The notes under the pieces: generated by a model
Told to the model about the DNA's origin: nothing
What the model saw: the letters and a program-made list of their open reading frames with translations, nothing else
The model's database searches: none
Assembly: GCF_011386835.1 (NCBI RefSeq)
Contig: NC_088791.1
Location: 127,510,943-127,574,942, forward strand
DNA from: Chrysemys picta bellii
Taxonomy: Eukaryota; Chordata; Testudines; Emydidae
DNA: 64,000 bases
Direction: 5' to 3'
Shown here: in pieces, positions 47,819 to 58,290 of the stretch
Numbering within the stretch: position 1 is the first letter of the stretch
Layout of the letters: each line of letters starts with the position of its first letter
Position numbers and translations under genes: made by a program

Positions 47819-47941
47819 TAGGGTGACCAGATAGCTACTGTGAAAAAATGGGACGGGGGTGGGGGGTAATAGGCACTTATATAAGAAAAAGTCCCAAAAA
47901 ACGGGACTGTTCCTATAAAAATGGGACATCTGGTCACCCTA
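47819..47941. mobile_element. hAT-type MITE, copy 2
   Basis: 123-bp element with ends TAGGGTGACCAGATAGC and GGGACATCTGGTCACCCTA, flanked by a perfect 8-bp duplication AATAATGC (47811-47818 and 47942-47949). Its interior matches copy 1 (12178-12292), including the AAAATGGGAC-like and TATATAAGAAAAAGTCCC blocks. Non-coding. Confidence 0.88.
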
Positions 47942-47949
47942 AATAATGC

Positions 47950-49295
47950 AAGCATGTTGAAGTTGTGTTCTTCCTCCTCAACCCTTCCCCCACCAATCCC
48001 ACCCCTGCACTCACATAGTAAGTGGATATCTGTCGTAGTTGACATCGACTTGGTGTCGAGGAGTACTGGATTTTAGGGGGTGGGGGGGGTTGAATGAGAT
48101 TAAGACTGGTTGCTTTACAAATCCGTTCTGGAGGGATGTAGGGGCACAGCTGGAAGAAAATGATCAAGCTGTGGTGGGAGACTGGACAAACGTATTGAAA
48201 CTGGCATTGTTGGCAGAGAGGAGGAGGTGGGAATGTGAAATAAACCGTTACTGCTGCAGAGTTAAGATTTCATCTTAACAAGCACTAATAATCAAAGGAC
48301 AACTAGAATCTGTTCTTTAGCGTATGTGCATTTTTTTTAATAAATGTTGTATACTGGTTGTATCATCAAATATTTGTGCAGTTTCAACTGATCTAAGTCA
48401 CATGGGCCTGATCCTGCAAGGTACTGAGTGCCCTCAAAGCCCCACTGAAGCAACATGACTGCTGCTAATGGCCCCTTGGTTATGCCCCCCGTTCTCTGGC
48501 TCATTGACTCTGTGCCAGCAGAGCTAGATACATTGGCTCTACCACCAAAATCCACAGGGAGGAGTTGCAAAGAGGCTGCAACTTAGTGAAGAATGCGGCC
48601 CTCTGACTGTTGCATTATGCAACCTTTACTGGGAAGGGTTTAAAGTTCTAGCATATTTACATAATTGGCAGGTAAAAGCTGAATCACTTTAAAAAGCATT
48701 CTGTTAAAAGTATACTACCATCTTTCACAGGGGCTTATTATCCTAAATCCTCAAGCGTACTATAGAACCACCACAGGATCAAGTTGTAACCCAAGAACCC
48801 CTTTATGCCCACTGGTGAGGGGGTTACAGGAATGTCCTGTTTCTAATATGCACATTCTGGGTCATCAAAGAATGTCGTGTGTGGTTTTAAATGAAAGCCA
48901 GGGTCACACTGGTCATGAATATCATTATGCAATGTATGTATAGATACTATGTAACAAGTTACATATGCTGTAAATATGTTTTAAAATCTGTATTGTGGCA
49001 GAGTTGACACACAGATTTTCTGTCAGACAAGAGCTGTTTATTCACCCGTGTCTCTTATCGGATGTAAATTTCCTTGTAAGCTTAACACAGTGTGGAGAGG
49101 TGTGAAATCAAAAGGAAAGCAGTACACAGGAAAAATAAGCCACAGGTGGTACAGACAATGAATTTTGGGGGATATAAGTAGAAGGCAAAGAAATCACTCT
49201 TTCACCCTGCACCTAGGAAAAAAATGGACACCATTAGCCTTGGCTGAAACATTGCAGATGACATTGGGGGTGAGAAACATCTTTAGACAGGAAAT
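47950..49295. other. Intron; possible old LTR or MITE fragments, no gene
   Basis: 48400-48490 (GGCCTGATCCTGCAAGGTAC) resembles half of a common palindromic amniote repeat. 48784-49295 looks like a non-coding LTR-type repeat but I cannot define ends or a duplication. No coding potential is recognised. Confidence 0.4.
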
Positions 49296-49526
49296 TAACC
49301 TGTCTATTATATCAGCAAACAGGGAGAAGCACACTCCTCACAGCTTTGTGTGGAAGCTATCACCCTTTAGAACAGCACCCTGACTACCGTTCACCTGCCT
49401 GGGAGCCATGTGCCATGGAGGATTCTCTAAGCAGACATTTCTCCTCAGAACACAAGTGGGAGCTGCATGATCCAGCTCATGGGGAGGTGTTATGGGTATG
49501 GGCTCTTCCTTCCACAGATCTTTGTT
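49296..49526 (+). mobile_element. Second DIRS-type RNase H fragment
   Basis: Nearly the same sequence as 41021-41233: YISKQGEA-type start (TCTATTATATCAGCAAACAG), then ACCCTTTAGA and DSLSRHFSSEHKWELHDPAH. It retains about 20 bp (CACTCCTCACAGCTTTGTGT region) that the first copy lacks. Here the Ser of DSLSRHF is kept, so this copy is closer to the family pattern. Only about 230 bp survive. Confidence 0.78.
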
Positions 49527-50769
49527 AATTTAACTTGTTAAATTTAGTCTCTAGAAAGTGTGTTTGATTTTGTTTATTATGGAACAATTTGTTTCCAATA
49601 GCCTTATTCACTATCACTTGAATCTTTATATACTTTGTTTTAACTATAAATAGAACTCTTTGCTGTGATGTTAAGCAAAGTGTTGATCTTGAGTTGAATC
49701 ATACAAACTGTCATGTACACTATTTTCTTTGGGGACAGCAGACCTGGTATTTCTATATGTGTTCAGTAGATAAAGGGCTGGACACTACAGAGGAACACTT
49801 CAGTTAGAGTTGAACCTACAAAGCAAAGAAAGGGCTGGCATAGCCAAGAGAAGAGTGCTTGGTTGGCGAAGCACCAAGTGCTGGTGGTGTCAGGGAGCTG
49901 ATACCCAGTTAAGTACAATCACGCCTCCCTCACGCTGGAGGCAGGCAGGTAACAAGGTGACTCGCAGTTCTCACTATCCTGAGAACCATCACACAAGTCC
50001 ATCTGGGAACTTGCTTATATTTTTCGCTAATGAAAAATTTCACTAGCAACTAGGATGTCTTGTTAGCCTCATCCCTTAGCCAGGCAAGCTTTTCAGTGCC
50101 TACTTGTTTTGACTAAGTCCTTAGTCCTAACTGCACAGTAGATCCACATTTGCCTGTGTATTCTCACAATGGGGCCAAAACCTTCAACTTCTGAGGAAGA
50201 AATTAAAGTTCGCAGTTTTCAGGGCACCTCTGAGCTGGTGGTCTGTCTGCTCACTTCCAAAAGAGAGTTCCACTGTTGGATCCCAGGATGTCCACTGTAG
50301 TCCTTGAGCTAAATCTAAAAAATAGCCTCTTGGCACCATTTTGGTGGGCAAAATCTCCTTTTAATAACTCCATGTCAATAAAAAAGTTATGGTGGATCTT
50401 TCTGCAGAGTGCTTAGTGGTAGAACTGAGCCTAGTTTTTTAATTAGCCATTAATTTTTGAAAAAATTCCTAATATGCAGATTTTTGTTATATTATTTAAA
50501 TGAAAGGAAACACACTTTGATTGTTTTTTATTCAACACATTGTCCATTAGTAAGCAAAAAGGAGCATTTTAATTTCATATTAATTTCAAATCTAAAATGA
50601 CAAAATATATAATTAAATCATTCCCATAATCTAAATACTACATCACATAATAGAATTGTGTCTCTCCATGTTTCTTGTAGCTTTTTTCAGTGCCACTGAT
50701 GATGTACGTTCTGCCATAACTACATTGATATATCAAGCCCACAATAATATAAAATGGGTAACCCACTAA
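49527..50769. other. Intron; no gene seen
   Basis: AT-rich intron. 49790-49990 has a GC-richer stretch, possibly an LTR fragment, that I cannot identify. Confidence 0.5.
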
Positions 50770-51473
50770 CAATCCGGTATACAGCGTCTGACTGGAATGT
50801 CATCTCCGTTTGTATCATCTTCCTCATCTGACCTGTCATCCATACTGTCACATCATGCTCATCTTCATTCATGCTTTCACATGTTTGCATCCTATGATGT
50901 TCTGGAGAGCATTTGAATCCATTTGCAAGGCACTGGCAATCAAGTAGTTTTCATTCTTTGATGCTTATACAAGTTGTCAGCTTCAAGACTATCTCAGGAG
51001 CAGGTGGGCCGTTCATCCATTCTTTTGTCAACTCACCCTCCTCCATGACCCTGCTAGGCCCTGGTTCAGGGCTGGGTATGACAGCATACTTCTCCGGGCT
51101 CCTATGCCAGATAGCAGCCTGGTCAATGGCACACTGAGCATGCAAGTAGAGGTAGTCTTTGCATGGAGACAGCTGGCCATATTCAACATCTCCCTTCTTA
51201 GTTTGGAACAGCTCGCATCTTAGAACATTCACCTCTGTTATATTTGATTGAGCTGATGTATTCTACAGGTGAATTCCTAAAGAAGAAAGAGATCTGCAGA
51301 CAAGACCCAGTGTTGCCGTTGCTCCACCAGTGCTCTCGGAGGAGCCTCTTTTCTAGTGATCAACTTTAAGCCAGTCACTTTCCCACATCCTGCAAATGCA
51401 CTAACAGAATCACAACCATTCCTAATAGGGCTCTGCACACTTCCTTTTCTATTGATATGCCAAGTTTGCTTAT
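50770..51473 (-). pseudogene. FEN1/XPG-like nuclease ORF, C-terminal part (piece 4)
   Basis: Last part of a disrupted minus-strand ORF of transposon-associated type. Read in order: IRNGCDSVSAFAGCGKVTGL (51380-51420), resembling the GSDY plus helix-hairpin-helix G-x-G of FEN1/XPG nucleases, then GDVEYGQLSPCKDYLYLHAQ, QAAIWHRSPEKY, WMNGPPAPEIVLKL, and after an in-frame stop a Cys-rich tail LLDCQCLANGFKCSPEHH. I remember highly similar uncharacterised proteins from invertebrates and fish. At least one frameshift separates the GCDS and QLSPCKD parts. The upstream piece lies beyond the LTR at 51474. Confidence 0.65.
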
Positions 51474-52613
51474 TGTGACACCCTGGCACCCCAATATTCA
51501 TCACTGTCATGTAATTAGGATATGTTTTGTACAAAGTATGCCCTATGAGGTATCATCATTCTAAAAGTCTTGATCTGCTAGACATTAATATCTCGTTGGA
51601 TTGTATGTGCTGTTGTCGTATGTGACATTATGAAGTTTGGCTATGTATGTGTTACTGAAACATATTGTGAGGTTGAAAACACCCACAAGCAGACTTTCAG
51701 GTACAACAGTACAAAGGCCAAACAATGTTAATGGCTTATTGAGGAAATGCACACAAGCACAAGGATTACCCCAGGAACGGAGTACAATAGAAACCTCTCA
51801 GAGATAGCACTACACAATGGGAACTGTTTGACCCTGGTCACAGCAAAAGAGCTTTCCAGCAAGTGGGAAGAAGATATAAAAAGGGGAAATATCATGATGG
51901 GACCTCACTCACTACAACACCACTCCTGAAAAGGCCTAAGGGGCAAGGATTGAACTGTGGGAAGTGATGGTCCCAGGCTAGAGGGATTTTTAGCTGGAAA
52001 CCTGGGAAAGCCAAGGCATCTTGTGCCTTAAGAATCTGCCAGCCTGTATATCACTCAGGGTGAGAATTTGTTAATTCATATCCTACTTATCTAGTGTGTT
52101 AAGATTAACTTGCATTTTTGTTTATTTACTAAGGTAATCTGCTTTGATCCGTTTGCTATCACTTCTAATCAATTATTAACTACATAAGATAGATTTTAAA
52201 CTTGTTTTTGTTTTGTCTAAAATCAGTGTGAGAGAGTTATAACTTGGGGCAGAAAGCTGTTGTATATCTCTCTCCACATTGAGGGAGGGGCGAATTTTAT
52301 GAGTTTACGTTGTACAGTTCCCTGTGCAGCGCAAGACGGTATAGTTTTGGGTTTACACTCCAGAGGGCGTGCGTGCCTTAGCAACTGGGAGGTGCCTTAG
52401 CTGAGCCTTCCCATGCAGAGCTGATCTCAGCATGTGTGTGTGAAGCTGTAGCTGGGTGTGTCCCTATCTGTGTGTATGCTGGTGAAAGAGCAAGCTTGGA
52501 GAGTTTGGCAACTTATCACAGCACCACAGTGTGAAAGGGAGCCCAGGCTGGTGGGTCAGGCAGACTCAGTGGTACCCCAGTTCCAAGTGGCACGCCGGGG
52601 GGAAACTGTCACA
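51474..52613 (+). mobile_element. Solo LTR of an endogenous retrovirus-like element
   Basis: 1,140-bp non-coding element starting TGTGACACCCTGG and ending CTGTCACA, so TG and CA at the ends with inverted termini. A TATAAA box lies at 51875-51880. No internal coding region adjoins either side, so it is a solo LTR. The 5-bp flanks CTTAT and CATAC do not match, so a target duplication is not evident. It splits the minus-strand nuclease-like ORF. Confidence 0.65.
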
Positions 52614-52618
52614 CATAC

Positions 52619-52738
52619 AGCTATATAACTCATTTGATTTTTGGTGCCAAATCTTACATTTTGCTGATGTCCCTGAAGAAATCAAGGATAAGAATTAGCA
52701 CATCAGTGTCCTCAGATACAGTAATAACTGATTCATGG
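52619..52738 (-). pseudogene. FEN1/XPG-like nuclease ORF, piece 3
   Basis: Short strip of the disrupted minus-strand ORF between the LTR and the CR1. It reads SVITVSEDTDVLILILDFFR then DISKM. The SEDTDVL block corresponds to TEDMD/SEDSD of FEN1/XPG nucleases, where two Asp bind metal. Its position between the EEADT piece and the GCDS piece preserves the family's motif order. Confidence 0.65.
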
Positions 52739-53400
52739 TTAAGAACATAAGAACGGCCATACTGGGTCAGACCAAAGGTCCATCCAGTCCAGTATCCTGT
52801 CTACCGACAGTGGCCAATGCCAGGTGCCCCCGAGGGAGTGAACCTAACAGGTAATGATCAAGTGATCTCTCTCCTGCCTTCCATCTTCACCCTCTGACAA
52901 ACAGAGGCTAGGGACACCATTCCTTTACCCATCGTGGTTATTAGCCATTAATGGACTTAACCTCCATGAATTTATCCAGTTCTCTTTTAAACCCTGTTAT
53001 TGTCCTAGCCTTCACAACCTCCTCAGGCAAGGAGTTCCACAAGTTGACTGTGCGCTGTGTGAAGAACTTCCTTTTATTTGTTTTAAACCTGCTGCCCATT
53101 AATTTCAGTTGGTGGTCCCTAGTTCTTATATTATGGGAACAAGTAAATAACTTTTCCTTATTCACTTTCTGCACACCACTTATGATTTTATATACCTCTA
53201 GCATATCCCCCCTTAGTCTCCTCTTTTCCAAGCTGAAAAGTCCTAGCCTCTTTAATCTCTCCTAATATGGAACCCGTTCCAAACCCCTAATCATTTTAGT
53301 TGCCCTTTTCTGAACTTTTTCTAATGCCAGTATATCTTTTTTGAGATGAGGAGACCACATCCGTATGCAGTATTGAAGATGTGGGCGTACCATGGATTTA
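52739..53400 (-). mobile_element. CR1 LINE 3' fragment, minus strand
   Basis: The 3' end lies at 52739 (TTAAGAACATAAGAACGGCC), with ORF2 C-terminal sequence to 53400 (SMVRPHLQYCIRMWSPHLKK, then MEKRRLRGDMLEVYKIISGV and LWNSLPEEVVKA). It is head-to-head with the plus-strand copy that starts at 53419. Both copies keep a 3' end, pointing outward, so this is not the usual 5' inversion of one insertion. Confidence 0.9.
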
Positions 53401-53490
53401 GGAGATGCTAGGGCTTGTAGGCTAGGACTTTTCAGTTTGGAAAAGAGGAGAGTAAGGGTCAGATGAGATGAGAAACATTCACGTAAAGAA

Positions 53491-53915
53491 TTGGACACAT
53501 CAGAAAAGGGCAGACAAATAAACAGTGACAAGTTTTTAAAGTGCTTGTACACAAATGCTAGAAATCTAAATAATAAGATGGGTGAACTAGAGTGTCTCAT
53601 GATAAAGGAGGATATTGATATAATAGGTATCACAGAAACCTGGTGGACTGAGGACAATCAATGGGACACAATCATTCCGGGGTACAAAGTATATCGGAAG
53701 GACAGAAGAGGTCGTGCGGGGGGGGGTGGTGGAGGGGAGTGGCACTATATGTGAAAGAAAATGTAGAATCAATTGAAGTAAAAATCTTAAGTGAATCCAC
53801 ATGTTCCATAGAATCTCTGTGGATAGGAATTCCATGTTCTAATAAGAATATAACATTAGGGATCTATTATCGACCACCTGACCAGGACCGTGATAGTGAT
53901 GATGAAATGCTATAA
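53491..53915 (+). pseudogene. CR1 endonuclease N-terminal half
   Basis: Reads CLYTNARNLNNKMGELECLM then IDIIGITETWWTEDNQWD (endonuclease block with catalytic Glu), then after a frameshift at a G-run near 53718-53736, VALYVKENVESIEVK and SLWIGIPCSNK. Stops near 53915, just before GDFNYPHID at 53936. This copy has the N-terminal half that the 43886 copy lacks. Confidence 0.88.
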
Positions 53916-53935
53916 AAATTAAAAACTCAATAATA

Positions 53936-55852
53936 GTGGGGGATTTCAATTATCCCCATATTGACGGGGAACATGTCTCTGCATTTCGTCCTGAGGTGAC
54001 AAAATTTCTCGATACTTTAAATGACTGCTTCTTGGAGCAGCTGGTACGGGAACCCACAAGGGGAGAAGCAACTCTAGATTTAGTCCTGAGTGGACCGCAG
54101 GAGCTGGTCCAAGAGGTAACTATAACAGGACCACTTGGAAATAGTGACCATAATATAAAAACATTTAACATTGCTATGGTGGGAAGAACATCTCAACAGT
54201 CCAACACTCTGGCATTTAATTTCAAAAAGGGGAACTATGCAAAAATGAGGGGGTTAGTTAAACAGAAATTAAAAGGTACAGTGACTAAAGTGAAATCACT
54301 GCAAGCTGCATGGGCGCTTTTTAAAGACACCATAATAGAGGCCCAACTTCAGTGTATACCCCAAATTAAGAAACACAGTAAAAGAACTAAAAAAGAGCCA
54401 CTGTGGCTTAACAACCATGTAAAAGAAGCAGTGAGAGATAAAAAGACTTCCTTTAAAAAGTGGAAGTCAAATCCTAGCGAGGTAAATAGAAAGGAGCATA
54501 AACACTGCCAAATTAAGTGTAAAAATGTAATAAGAAAAGCCAAAGAGGAGTTTGAAGAACGGCTAGCCAAAAACTCCAAAGATGGTAATAAAATGTTTAA
54601 GTACATCAGAAACAGGAAGCCTGCTAAACAACCAGTGGGGCCCCTTGATGATCGAGATACAAAAGGAGTGCTTAAAGACGATAAAGTCATTGAGGAGAAA
54701 CTAAATGGATTCTTTGCTTCAGTCTTCACGGCTGAGGATGTTAGGGAGATTCCCAAACCTGAACGGGCTTTTGTAGGTGACAAAACTGAGGAACTGTCAC
54801 AGATTGAAGTGTCACTAGAGGAGGTTTTGAAATTAATTGATAAACTTAACATTAACAAGTCACCGGGACCAGATGGCATTCACCCAAGAGTTCTGAAAGA
54901 ACTCAAATGTGAAATTGCGGAACTATTAACTAGGGTTTGTAACCTGTCCTTTAAATCGGTTTCTGTACCCAACGACTGGAAGATAGCAAATGTAACACCA
55001 ATATTTAAAAAGGGCTCTAGAGGTGATCCCGGCAATTACAGACCGGTAAGTCTAACGTCGATACCGGGCAAATTGGTCGAAACAATAGTAAAGAATAAAA
55101 TTGTCAGACACGTAGAAGAACATAAATTGTTGGGCAAAAGTCAACATGGTTTCTGTAAAGGGAAATCGTGCCTTACTAATCTATTAGGGTTCTTTGAAGG
55201 GGTCAACAAACATGGACAAGGGGGATCCAGTGGACATTGTGTACTTAGATTTCCAGAAAGCCTTTGACAAGGTCCCTCAGCAAAGGCTCTTAGGTAAATT
55301 AGGTTGTCATGGGATAAAAGGGAAGGTCCTTTCATGGATTGAGAACTGGTTAAAAGCCAGGGAACAAAGGGTAGGAATTAATGGTAAATTCTCAGAATGG
55401 AGAGGGGTAACTAGTGGTGTTCCCCAAGGGTCAGTCCTCGGACCAATCCTATTCAACTTATTCATGCAGATGATACTAAACTGCTCAAGAAAGTTAAGAC
55501 CAAAGCAGACTGTGAAGAACTTCAACAAGATCTCACAAAACGAAGTGATTGGGCAACAAAATGGCAAATGAAATTGAATGTGGATAAATGTAAAGTAATG
55601 CACATTGGAAAAAATAACCCCAACTGTACATACAATATGATGGGGGCTAATTTAGCTACAACAAATCAGGAAAAAGATCTTGGGGACATCATGGATAGTT
55701 CTCTGAAGATGTCCAGACAGTGTGCAGAGGCTGTCAAAAAAGCAAACAGGATGTTAGGAATCATTAAAAAGGGGATAGAGAATAAGATGGAGAATATATT
55801 ATTACCCTTATATAAATCTATGGTACGCCCACATCTTGAATACTGCGTATAG
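53936..55852 (+). pseudogene. CR1 ORF2 endonuclease end and RT
   Basis: A 443-codon frame from GDFNYPHIDGEHVSA through [26 protein letters not shown] and [14 protein letters not shown] to [10 protein letters not shown], then a shift near 55200 into [17 protein letters not shown] and [17 protein letters not shown]. About 15 codons are deleted right after LFNLF, and the catalytic box survives only as HADDTKLL in another frame. The deletion removes the loop before the ADD box, so the RT is inactive. Confidence 0.9.
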
Positions 55853-56164
55853 ATGTGGTCTCCTCATCTCAAAAAAGATATACTGGCACTAGAAAAGGTT
55901 CAGAGAAGGGCAACTAAAATGATTAGGGGTTTGGAAAGGGTCCCATATGAAGAGAGATTAAAGAGGCTAGGAGTTTTCAGTTTGGAAAAGAGGAGACTAA
56001 GGGGGGATATGATAGAGGTATATAAAATTATGAGTGATGTGGACAAAGTAGATAAGGAAAAGTTATTTACTTATTCCCATAATACAAGAACTAGGGGTCA
56101 CCAAATGAAATTAACAGGTAGACAGGATTCTTGGTCTGACCCAGTACAGCCATTCTTATGCTTA
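55853..56164 (+). pseudogene. CR1 ORF2 C-terminal piece
   Basis: After an in-frame stop at about 55850-55852, the frame continues MWSPHLKKDILALEKVQRRA, FSLEKRRLRGDM and SHNTRTRGHQMKLTG, then enters the deleted 3' tail. Same region as 44083-44442 in the other CR1. Confidence 0.88.
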
Positions 56165-56174
56165 GCGTGTCACA

Positions 56175-56388
56175 TCTGAGTGTCTGCCTCTTCTTGTGAA
56201 GAGGACTACTAAAGAAAGTTTGATGCCCCTTCTCTGACGAGCTTGTTACAGTGTTCCTGGCATGTCACATACATCGTTTTCTCACCTATTTTCTCCAGGA
56301 AATAGGGCTTTTTCCATTCATCGCATAAGAATCTGATGAGAGCAGTCTTGCTGGTAGAACATCCAGGAACTCAGTCAGCTGACCAGGA
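56175..56388 (-). pseudogene. FEN1/XPG-like nuclease ORF, piece 2
   Basis: Minus-strand reading TSKTALIRFLCDEWKKPYFL, EKIGEKTMYVTCQEHCNKLV, then stops, then SSSQEEADT near 56179-56200. The SQEEADT block corresponds to the EAEA acidic pair of FEN1/XPG nucleases. It lies between the CR1 (to 56164) and an insert of about 385 bp (56389-56774). Confidence 0.65.
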
Positions 56389-56774
56389 CGAGGCTGGTCT
56401 AGCCTCATGATCGGAGAGAGCGTTAGGCCTCGTGGTCGGAGTCTGAGTCAGTAGTCGGAAGCTGGAGCCGAGGGTCAAGCTGGAGTCCATAGTCAGGAGC
56501 CAAAGCCAAGGGTCCAACTGGAGAGAACAGGGTAGCAGATGAAGAGGGTTCAAGGCAGGGGCAGGACACAGGCAAGGCTGGATGCAAATCAGGAGTAGGA
56601 GGAACGAGGTAACGCAGGATCTGGCACAGTGATGGGCCAGAGCATTGAGCAGCCAGCGAGGAGCTGCTGCTGCTTGCTTAAGAGCAGCAGCCTGCTTGCC
56701 CTTGTAGCCAATCAGGCAGCTATATTGACTAGGCCGCCTGGAGATTAGCTCTGCTGCAGGCCCTGATTCCCGAC
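56389..56774. mobile_element. Unidentified insert in the nuclease-like ORF
   Basis: GC-richer segment interrupting the minus-strand ORF. Contains GGAGCCGAGGGTCAAGCTGG and AGGAGCCAAAGCCAAGGGTC repeats and CAGCGAGGAGCTGCTGCTGC. It is not related to the CR1 or LTR here. A 152-codon minus ORF covering it has no domain. I do not recognise the element; no target duplication was found. Confidence 0.45.
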
Positions 56775-57250
56775 ATATGGGCTGCCATTGTTGGCTCTTC
56801 TGGCGAGATACAATGTTGGTCAACGGCACTTCAGGGCCTGACCTTCTGTTTTCCCTCTACGTTTTTAATGATGTCATTGTACATATCAAAGAACACATCT
56901 ATCCTGTCACTGTCCATTCCAGTCTTCAAAGCTGACATAGATGTTCTCTGATCGATTACCAGACATTTTGTTCTCAACATTTATTTTGTGTACAAAAGCC
57001 ATTCCATCTCCAGTGCAGTCAGGACGACTAGGGATTGTGTCAACTGCTGTTACTATTTTCTCAAGACTCTTTGCCAGGGCTGCTGCATTCGTCGTCTTCA
57101 CACTGCCGACAAAGTTGACGAGAGCCCAAGGCACAGGGGTCCTCAGAGGTGCAGCAACACTTCCCTCATGTCCAAATTCCAACTTGCTGCTTCCAAAAGC
57201 ATTTGACCAAAAACCTTGTGATCCATCTTTAATATAATCTTCTTGTTTGA
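56775..57250 (-). pseudogene. FEN1/XPG-like nuclease ORF, N-terminal part (piece 1)
   Basis: Minus-strand reading from about 57250: QGNESLKQEDYIKDGSQGFW, then TPVPWALVNFVGSVKTTNAA, DGMAFVHKIN (Asp at 57006-57008), then after a frameshift near 56900 DRIDVFFDMYNDIIKNVEG and LTNIVSRQKSQQW. DGMAFVHK parallels the first catalytic Asp of FEN1 (IDASMAxYQ), and IDVFFDMY parallels VYVFDGKPP. In my memory it matches uncharacterised invertebrate and fish proteins reading PVPWALA, TNKAALA, IDGMSLVQK. The nuclease call is my inference from motif order. Confidence 0.65.
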
Positions 57251-57729
57251 GACTTTCATTTCCCTGGATTTCTTTGTCACTGAATGTCTACAGTTTTTGC
57301 TTTGGCAGCCTATCATAGAAGTTTTGGTTTGGCTGCTCTGTCTCTAGCCTGTTACGTCGGAAAGCTATGTATGCACCTTCTCCTTCTCTTCTTTGTATAT
57401 AACAGATCCTCTCAAACATCTTCTGGAGCTACAGAACCAAGGGGGAGTGAGGGTTTTTGTTTTTTGTTTTTTTGGACAGGTGAGAAAAAGATTCATTATG
57501 GCAAAGGTCAAGCAAGTGTTTTTTATTTTTGGGTTTTTTGTTTTGTTGCAGTGGCTGGTAAATTTTTGTGGTTCAGTCTTCCGTGCTATGTGAGGATCTT
57601 GCCATTATTTGTTCCCTGCGGTATCTGAAGGCATTTTCTAAAACTGGTCCAGCAGATGAAGTCCAAATTCTGTTTGATCTTCTCCAGCAGCGTAATTTAT
57701 TTGGTACAAATGACGGATTCGAAAGGAAG
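57251..57729. other. Unassigned stretch with overlapping ORFs
   Basis: Three overlapping plus-strand ORFs and T-rich stretches. No domain recognised. It may be flanking sequence of the nuclease-like element or the start of the YR-like remnant downstream. Confidence 0.4.
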
Positions 57730-58290
57730 GTGACACAAGAGCTCTTTTAGATTTCCTTTCACTGAAGGTACCATTTCTGCTTGCAGCTACATCAACCAGA
57801 AGGGTAGAAGAAATCCCAACATTTTCTATAAAATGTCCATTCATTACGTATCATCCTGACAAAATTGTTCCTGAGAAATATATTTCCATCTTCAGAGAAA
57901 AATTCCAGTTTCCATATTAATCAAGAGAGTTTCCTTCTGCCCCAGTCCAACATGAGAAAAGGAAAATAACTTTCACTTTTTATGGAGTCTTTAGTCCTTA
58001 AATTTTACCTGTATTGGGATCAACTGTATTTGTCCTTTTTGGAGAGTCACAAAAGTATCAGTCTGGACAAAAAGTAGCTAAATGAATCCATTGGTATCTC
58101 TAACAAGGGGTCTCTTTTGTCTCTTCGATAAAAGTCCATCAGGCCAAAAGTCAGACTAATTCTTGGACAGAAAAGAGGGAGCCTTTGTGAAAAAGGTTTG
58201 CAAAGTGACCACCTTTAAATCTATTCACTCCTTTTGTTATAGGATCAATGCTAATACCTCAGATAACATTTCTTAGGGACCATGTTTTAA
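57730..58290 (+). mobile_element. Possible older tyrosine-recombinase (DIRS-like) remnant
   Basis: A plus-strand frame reads SLKVPFLLAATSTRRVEEIP then FSIKCPFITYHPDKIVPEKY, resembling the LSLKTAFLVAITSARRISE and SDKVVLRLDP blocks of DIRS recombinases. Further on, in shifted frames, FREKFQFPY is seen. If correct, this is a third DIRS fragment, more decayed than that at 42190. It rests on motif resemblance only. Confidence 0.45.

Larger units (their letters stand above)
53419..56164 (+). mobile_element. CR1 LINE, long plus-strand copy
   Basis: Begins with about 38 bp of CR1 C-terminal sequence (53419-53457, TTTTCAGTTTGGAAAAGAGG), then jumps to the endonuclease start near 53480 and runs through RT to the 3' tail at about 56164 (ATTCTTATGCTTA). 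ORF2 pieces: 53491-53754, 53661-53915, 53936-55267, 55194-55571, 55568-55852 and 55853-56179. A deletion shortly before the end removes most of the 3' leader between AAATTAACAGGTAGACAGG and TTGGTCTGACCC. Inserted in the nuclease-like ORF. Confidence 0.92.
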
